Below are positions 58,229 to 64,000 of a DNA stretch of 64,000 nucleotides, in pieces. The stretch is taken from positions 7,122,389 through 7,186,388 of the forward strand of contig JAJHZJ010000808.1 of assembly GCA_023548195.1 (NCBI GenBank), given 5' to 3'. A program made the translations under genes and the position numbers. Positions within the stretch are counted from its first letter, which is position 1, and each line of letters opens with the position of its first letter. The notes under the pieces were generated by a model that searched no databases, was not told the DNA's origin, and saw only the letters and a list, made by a program, of their open reading frames with translations. This DNA is from Bettongia penicillata ogilbyi. Lineage: Eukaryota > Chordata > Mammalia > Diprotodontia > Potoroidae.

Positions 58229-58856
58229 TCTCCATGAGACTTTTTCATAGCTTGTCATGTTAAAATTGTCACATATGTATCAAAAACTTCATTATTTGGA
58301 TGATATGAGGGCAAGAGTTAAAAGATGTATTCATGGTTCCTTCAGCAGAAGTGGGAAAATTAGGTAAGACTTTTTAGGAAAGAAGGACATCTGTATATAT
58401 GTTGTGCTTGAATTGTATACATGACTTCTATGTGGATGGAATTTAGGAGCAGGTATGAATATCGCAGTATGGGACCAGTTATGACTGAAATACAGATTTG
58501 AGAGTTATTTGCATAGATGTCATAACTGAATCCACAAGATCTGTTGGGGTCACCAAAAGAGAGAATATAGAGAGAAAAGAGAAAGTCCTACTCTCAAATC
58601 TGTATATCCAATCATCCATGCTGACTCTTTCACATGGATAGCAATATTCATATCTGCTCCTAATTTTCATCCATATAGATGTCCTGTGCACACTTCAAGC
58701 ACAACATATATTCAAATGTCCTTCTTTCCTACATCGTCTTACCTAATTTTTCCATTTCTGCTGAGTAACCCTTGCCTTCATGTCCTCCAAATAATAAAAT
58801 TTTTATACGTATATGACAGTTTTAACATGACCACCTATGAAAAAGTCTCATGGAGA
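58229..58856. repeat. Large imperfect inverted repeat (hairpin)
   Basis: The left arm 58229-58504 and right arm 58591-58856 are reverse complements over most of their length, with an 86-base spacer. Examples: tccatgagactttttcatag at the left edge against ctatgaaaaagtctcatgga at the right edge; aaattaggtaagac against gtcttacctaattt; tacagatttgagag against ctctcaaatctgta at the centre. The left arm has about 15 extra bases near 58325. The best-matched part is the outer two-thirds. It is not coding. Confidence 0.85.
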
Positions 58857-58869
58857 CACGGATGCTAAG

Positions 58870-60380
58870 GTATCAGGGGATGACTAATGATCCTCAAAAG
58901 ATTCTGATAAAGATGCCATTCAGGTTGAAGAAGATGGCCATTCTTGATGGTATATATATATATAATTTTTATTGAATTCTGTTTATATTTTGATATTGAA
59001 TTTTATATTGAAATCTGTTTTGACTTATTAGCATTGTTGGAATAACTTGCTCTTTCTTCCTGGCTGTGTCTTAAGGCCCACTTCTACTTCTTTATATTGT
59101 ACATTGGATACTGAGACATTTGATTCTGAATGTGGTGATTCCACTGTAATCAATGAAGATAATACATCCCTGTCGAAATGCTGGAAATTTAACATTTTAC
59201 ATTTATTCATTGTCTTGCCAGTGGTAACTGCAAATGTTCTTGTGGTAATTGGGCTTAGCTGGGCCTCTTGGCGAGCTTTCTCTAGACTCGTTTACCCTTT
59301 CACTGCTTTTCACTGTTGTCTGAGGTAATATTGTTCATAAGCTTCTGCCGTCCTCCTACACCATATTTTGAAAATGTGTTTGTGTTCTCAGCTAGGGTTG
59401 CCTTTGGCTGCTTTAGTTTTTACTTGGCAGAGAGACCCACTATTTGCTGACTGAGATAGTTCCTGGCTCTTTTTGATCCCCTTGTTGTGGCAACAGTTTT
59501 GTATTAGTTAAACTTTACTAAGGGATGAGGCTCAGAATAAATGACTTTTGTCTCCCGGTTTTCTGAATCAACAGCATATTGAAACAGATTAGGCTGGAGC
59601 TGTTGTAATTGGACATTACTTATCTTCTCTTTTCTTTGATGCTGATTTCAACACTGGCTTTAACTTATGAATTGTCTGATTGCATATAGATTCAGGAACT
59701 ATTTTATAAATGACTTCTGCATTGGCAATCAGTTGCTTCTTGTCTGGTAAGTTAGAGTCAATCATTAATGATATTTTTCAGTGTTTGATATGCCTAGAAC
59801 ATTTTGGACATTTTTTGAAGAAAATATTTGTGGTATTAAAGCTTAAGGCTTTCAAATAATCAATAAAACTTAAGATTCATTCAGGTATTAATAGACATGA
59901 TAATTTTGACATGTTTTCCCCCATTCTTCCTTTTGTCTATGTTCTTATTAACATTATGGAGACTTAAGGTATAAACTGAATTGTTCTGAAGAAGTTTTGC
60001 AGATGCCTTTGTAAAATCTCACTGGTTTATCTTCTGTAACAGATAAATGTAAGGAGTTCTTTATATTTCTTTTTCTTCTGCTTATCATTAGAGCTTCAAG
60101 ATTAAATGATCACGTATGCCATGAAGCAATGTTTCTTTGTGACTTTGTGCATGTGATAAAACCAACTCTGTCATCTGCTTTGTTCTCCTTTTCTCACTGT
60201 TTTAATGATAACTTGGGAGCTGATTTTCCATAAGAAAAAGACTTCTTTCGGTATTCTGGTTTCATTTATAGAAAAAAAGAGAGGAAGAAAAAAAGAGGGG
60301 GATGGAGTTATTCACATACCTGATTACATCAGTGTTGGAATGAACCAGGGTAGGCATTCTCTTCACTGATAGAAATTGAC
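58870..60380. other. Unassigned DNA
   Basis: No gene or repeat named. A 93-residue plus-strand frame at 59047-59328 has one hydrophobic stretch (FIVLPVVTANVLVVIGLSW) but no recognisable family, no signal of splicing was established, and it is probably chance. Confidence 0.4.
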
Positions 60381-60384
60381 ACTC

Positions 60385-60530
60385 ATTTATAATTTATAGT
60401 TCTTAGGAATCTGTGATGGCTATGAGGATTTAAGAAACTTATTAATAGTCTCACAACTAGTATAGATCATAGGAAAGACTTGAACGAAGGCTTCATGGCT
60501 CCAAGGTAAATCCTCCATCTACTAGATAAC
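60385..60530 (-). mobile_element. MIR-like relic
   Basis: tctcacaactagtatagatc, then gaaagacttgaacgaaggct and tccatctactagataacac, a worn antisense MIR. Confidence 0.4.
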
Positions 60531-60869
60531 ACTTCTTCTCATAGTAAGGATATAAAAATCAAAATAAATTTGATTTATTTCCTCCAATAGTTTATCAACT
60601 TATTAGTTGTACAAAAACCTTAAATTTGGAGCATGAATAGTTAAATTAATACTTAAAGATAGTCTGAATATTAGAATTCGTAGCATCTTTTATTTGCCTT
60701 TCTTTCTACTTTTCCACATTCACTATGAAAATACAAGGGGCTAGTCAGATAATCAAAAATATTTACTAATGGGTTTACAGTCTAATGGCAGAGATAAGAA
60801 GCAAACTCCTATATACAAATAATTTATATATAGGAAAAATTAGAGATAACAGAACAAAGGTACTAGAAT
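60531..60869. other. Unassigned DNA
   Basis: Nothing recognised. Confidence 0.4.
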
Positions 60870-61170
60870 TAAAAGGGGTTAGGAAAGTCTTCCTATAGAA
60901 GTTGGGATTTTAGTTGGAGCTTGAAGGAATCTAGGGAAACTGGGATGCAGAAAAGAGGAGGGAGCACATTCCAGGCCTGGGGGACAGACAATTAAAATAC
61001 CCAGAGTCAAGAAATAGAGTGTTTTATTTGAGAAAAAGAAAGGAGGCCAGTATAGCTAGATCCATGTAATACATAAGATGTATGGTGTAAAAGGACTGGA
61101 AAGGTGGGGGAGGCTATGCAAAATGTTAAACACCAAACAAGATTTTATGTTTAAGAGACCATACGAGATG
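60870..61170. repeat. Old mammalian interspersed repeat (copy 2)
   Basis: gagcacattccaggcctggg, then aggaggccagtatagctaga, aaaggactggaaaggtgggg and gttaaacaccaaacaagatt. Same phrase order as copy 1 at 12780-13400. Confidence 0.55.
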
Positions 61171-61800
61171 TTAAGGAACACTTTTTAATGCTTACTCTTG
61201 TTGTGCCAAGAGTCTTCATGGCAAAAATGTCAACACCTGCCAGCCAATCTAATGGAGAGGAATCTTTCTGAAAATGACTAGACTGGTCCTTGGAAAGCTG
61301 ACGCAGTCTGTCACAAGAACTGTGCTACTTGCCTTCACACCTTGGCATAACCTGCTAGTGTTTTGGGCTTTCTGATATAATATTTGAATATCTATGAATC
61401 AGGGGCTTTTAACGTTCCGTTGTTTTTGTTGTTACTACTGCTGCTGCTTTTTGTCACAGTGGTCTTATGAAGCCAATGGACTCCTCAGAATGTTTTTAAA
61501 AGCATAAAATAAAATACATAACATTACAAAGGAAACCTCAGTTATATTGTAATACAATTATTAAAAATAAGTTAATAAATCCCCGGTTAAGGATCCCTGA
61601 TATTGATGATGAAGTCTTTCAGATGTTTCTGTTGATATATGATATCATAATGATTTCAAGGACTCCTAAAGTGTTAGAGAGAAATTCATCATGGCCACAA
61701 TCAAGGGATCTACTTACTTATCCACATGGAAGAAACCAAATAAATCAAGAAGACCTATTGTCTAGATTATGTCATAAAGTTGACAATTTCATTTATATGC
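61171..61800. other. Unassigned DNA
   Basis: Nothing recognised. Confidence 0.4.
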
Positions 61801-61923
61801 ACTATATATATATATATATATATATACTATATGTATACACTATATATACATACACACATATATGTATATACATACACACAAACACACACACACACACACA
61901 CACACATACACACACACACACAC
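61801..61923. repeat. (TA)n and (CA)n simple repeats
   Basis: A (TA)n at 61803-61826 and a (CA)n with interruptions at 61874-61922. Frames across them are artefacts. Confidence 0.95.
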
Positions 61924-62132
61924 CTTTTCTGTCCCTCTGCCTCTAGGAAAACTTTCCTTCCTGTAGCTCTTTAAATTAAATTCTTTGATTTATTTTTTCC
62001 AATCAAGGAAATTGCGCAACATTTTGAGGTAAAAAAGTTTTCTCAGAATTTTTTTCTAGCATCTAACTTAAACTCTTCTAATGTCCCTTCAGTCCTTGTT
62101 CTTTAGCATTGTTCGGCATACCTTCTTAATGA

Positions 62133-62737
62133 TGTCAATTGAACGGGAAACAGTCTCTAACCTGTGGGTGATAAGAGCCAAAGACAGAGCAGTCTGGAGA
62201 CAAGAGAGTAAGGAAAGAAACAAAAGTTTAATTAATTTCAGAGTGAGGAAAATGACATATGCATATGGATGCCTCCCCCACACCCCAAGAAGGAGGGCTT
62301 ATGGCTATTAAGATTGGGGTCATTTATATGTATGAAAGGGATTGGCCCACAACAAAGTCATACTTAGATCTTGAGAGAGTTCTCATGGTTGGCATTTATT
62401 GGGACAATACAGGCTTTCTTGGCTTTTGTGGCAACAGTCATTGTCTCAAGTCTTACGGGTTGTGACCACCTTGAAAGGTACAAAATCAGTTCTGTGACAG
62501 AAACAGCTATACAGTACTTACCAATGACAAGGAACAGGGATTATGAACATGTGATGGATAGCCTTGGGAAATAGGGAGAGCTAAATCCCTCAGTGAATAC
62601 CTGGTGCTGGTCTAAGGAATACACCTTTCTAGGTGATATCCAGGGTGCAAAGGATTACTATTATGCCAAGCTCAGGGAATGGCCTACTTGTTAGGCCTTA
62701 GCTCTGGAAAACAGGGGATCTCCAAAATATTCTGACA
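62133..62737 (-). mobile_element. Probable LTR fragment
   Basis: A moderately GC-rich block with minus-strand ATTAATTAAAC (about 62228-62240) as a possible poly(A) signal region. It resembles in layout the LTRs at 56 and 21812 but not in sequence. Boundaries are not resolved; candidates are TGTGGGTG at 62163 and TCTGACA at 62737. Confidence 0.35.
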
Positions 62738-62890
62738 ATAGTGATGATGATGACAATAAAATAGCTAATATTTATGTTGGTCTTAGGTTTTAGAAATGCT
62801 TCACAGATGTCTCATCTTATGCTCGTAGCAACCTTGTGAAGTAGGTGGCATTATTATCCTCATTTTATACTTAAAAAACACAGACTGTCA
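62738..62890 (-). mobile_element. MIR-type SINE
   Basis: aatagctaatatttatgttg, then catcttatgctcgtagcaac, and ttatcctcattttatactta; antisense MIR. Confidence 0.55.
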
Positions 62891-62989
62891 GAAATTTTGG
62901 TCCTTAAACTACTATCCCAACCCTAACGCTCTCTTTTAAAATCTTTTCTTCTGGAGTCATCTGGGTTCTGTGGAAAGATATAGATCTGG

Positions 62990-63600
62990 ACAACTGGAGT
63001 TGTCCCCCAGTAAATGTAATGCTATTTGGGAATTAAGGCACTACCAGTAGAGGAGGTGGGGGGTGTGGAGGGAGATCAGCAAAATCTTCATGAAGAAGAT
63101 GGTGGTTGAGTGACACCTTAAAGGAACAGAGAGACTCTATAAGGTGTTAGTAAGGAGTGATGGCCTTGTTTGACTTCATAACATAACAATGACAGAGTCA
63201 AGGAAAGTGTATCTAGCTGTGGTAGATTATACCAGTACAATTTTGGAAGACTTGGTCACAGGTTGGGCACAAATAGTGTGTATGAAAAATTGGGAGGGGA
63301 TGTCTCTAAATCTGCACCTTTCTCATTTCACATGATTGTGTTATATGCTTGTTGGGTGACCAGGCAAAGGCATAAACATGGAACAGTGTCATGTATGAAG
63401 TACAGAAACACCAGCTTGGCCGAAAAGGGAGCTTAAGGGTTGGGATAGTAGTCATATGTCCAATGAAGTTGGAGGTGGGTTTGAACTTATGTAGAGATTT
63501 AAAAGCTATACAGAGGAGTTTATATTTTATTCTGAACACAAAAGGAAGACTAGCATTTATTGAGTATGTAATCCACATGGTCTCATCTCTTCTTAAGGAA
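62990..63600. repeat. Old mammalian interspersed repeat (copy 3), interrupted
   Basis: aagatggtggttgagtgaca near 63098, gaaacaccagcttggccgaa near 63407, and gagatttaaaagctatacag followed by gagtttatattttattctga near 63494 follow the phrase order of copies 1 and 2. About 95 bases of RTE-like sequence sit in the middle. Confidence 0.5.
63252..63345 (-). mobile_element. RTE 3' fragment
   Basis: gtcacaggttgggcacaaat, then agtgtgtatg and tctgcacctttctcatttca, resembles the RTE 3' part at 8897-8970 (accacaggttggacacaaat). Confidence 0.45.
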
Positions 63601-64000
63601 GATTGCAGGTAAAATAAGGTGAGAACCCTTTCCTAAGAAAGGAAAGTAGATCTAAAAGACAAAAACCTCAAATTTTCAGGTGGTAGGATGAGTGAGCATG
63701 ACATTAAATCATTCAATACATCTATGTATGTTAACAACAGATCCTAATTTAATATTACATGATATCTACAAAAAAGGACACCATCATTATTAGTGAATAT
63801 AGTTAAAATCATAAAATATATTTAGTAAAAATATTTATTACAAACACTCAAGGTCATCTTCATGGATATGAATCTTTTTCTACCTAATTCATAGCAAGGA
63901 CTGGTCCTAGGAGCCAAAGTGTTTCTTACTGAACTACCTGACTTCTTTCCTCACACTCATTGCTTATTCCATACCCTCTTAGAAAAATCCCAAAAGAATC
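63601..64000. other. Unassigned DNA
   Basis: No gene or repeat recognised. Confidence 0.4.

Noticed and set aside
59047..59328. A 93-residue plus-strand frame with one membrane-like stretch.
   Set aside because: No family resemblance, no supported splice sites and no neighbouring exon. Frames of this length are expected by chance in 64 kb.

Overview
This is eukaryotic, AT-rich, non-coding chromosomal DNA, almost certainly from a marsupial. No host gene exon could be supported on either strand. The marsupial call rests on tRNA-derived SINEs of the characteristic GGCAGCTAGGTGGCACAGTG type (e.g. 29861-30110), SINEs with an RTE-derived tail (34253-34711, 47735-48030), an RTE retrotransposon copy (8763-9430), and L1 elements with a long inter-ORF spacer. 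The two-headed SINE pattern recalls Australian marsupials, but that is recollection, not proof.

Layout. 0-8.1 kb is a stack of L1-derived elements inserted into one another, plus a solo LTR (56-1099). 8.7-9.4 kb holds an RTE element whose 5' part is inverted. 9.4-13.4 kb has a MIR, unassigned DNA and an old mammalian repeat. 14-16.4 kb is a 5'-truncated L1 with a large (CT)n grown inside ORF2. 16.4-23 kb is mostly unassigned, with MIR/L2/RTE relics, a SINE ending in a long (TTCC)n and a second LTR (21812-22619). 23.1-24.9 kb is an L1 5'UTR-ORF1 segment. 25-33 kb is mostly unassigned with scattered SINEs and hAT-like relics. 33.3-39.9 kb is a nearly full-length L1 (5'UTR, ORF1, spacer, ORF2, 3'UTR) with a SINE inserted. 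41.6-46 kb is an older L1 broken by an ORF1-only element (41956-44736) and a SINE. 46.5-48.5 kb is a SINE/MIR cluster. 48.5-52.4 kb is unassigned. 52.4-54.4 kb has L2, MIR and CR1/L3 relics. 54515-56395 is a second ORF1-only element. 56.6-58 kb has a SINE, an LTR and a (GA)n. 58229-58856 is a large inverted repeat. 59-64 kb is unassigned DNA with MIR-like, LTR and old mammalian repeats.

How the parts relate. The two best-preserved elements (41956-44736 and 54515-56395) carry an L1-type 5'UTR beginning with a YY1-type motif, ORF1, and then directly a spacer/3'UTR tail with no ORF2. This is the half-L1 (HAL1) architecture: non-autonomous elements thought to move with the reverse transcriptase of a full L1, of which the 33.3-39.9 kb copy is a relative in the same window. 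Every L1-type element and every LTR recognised lies on the minus strand. That suggests the window may sit in an intron of a plus-strand gene, although no exon was found. All element ORFs seen are broken.
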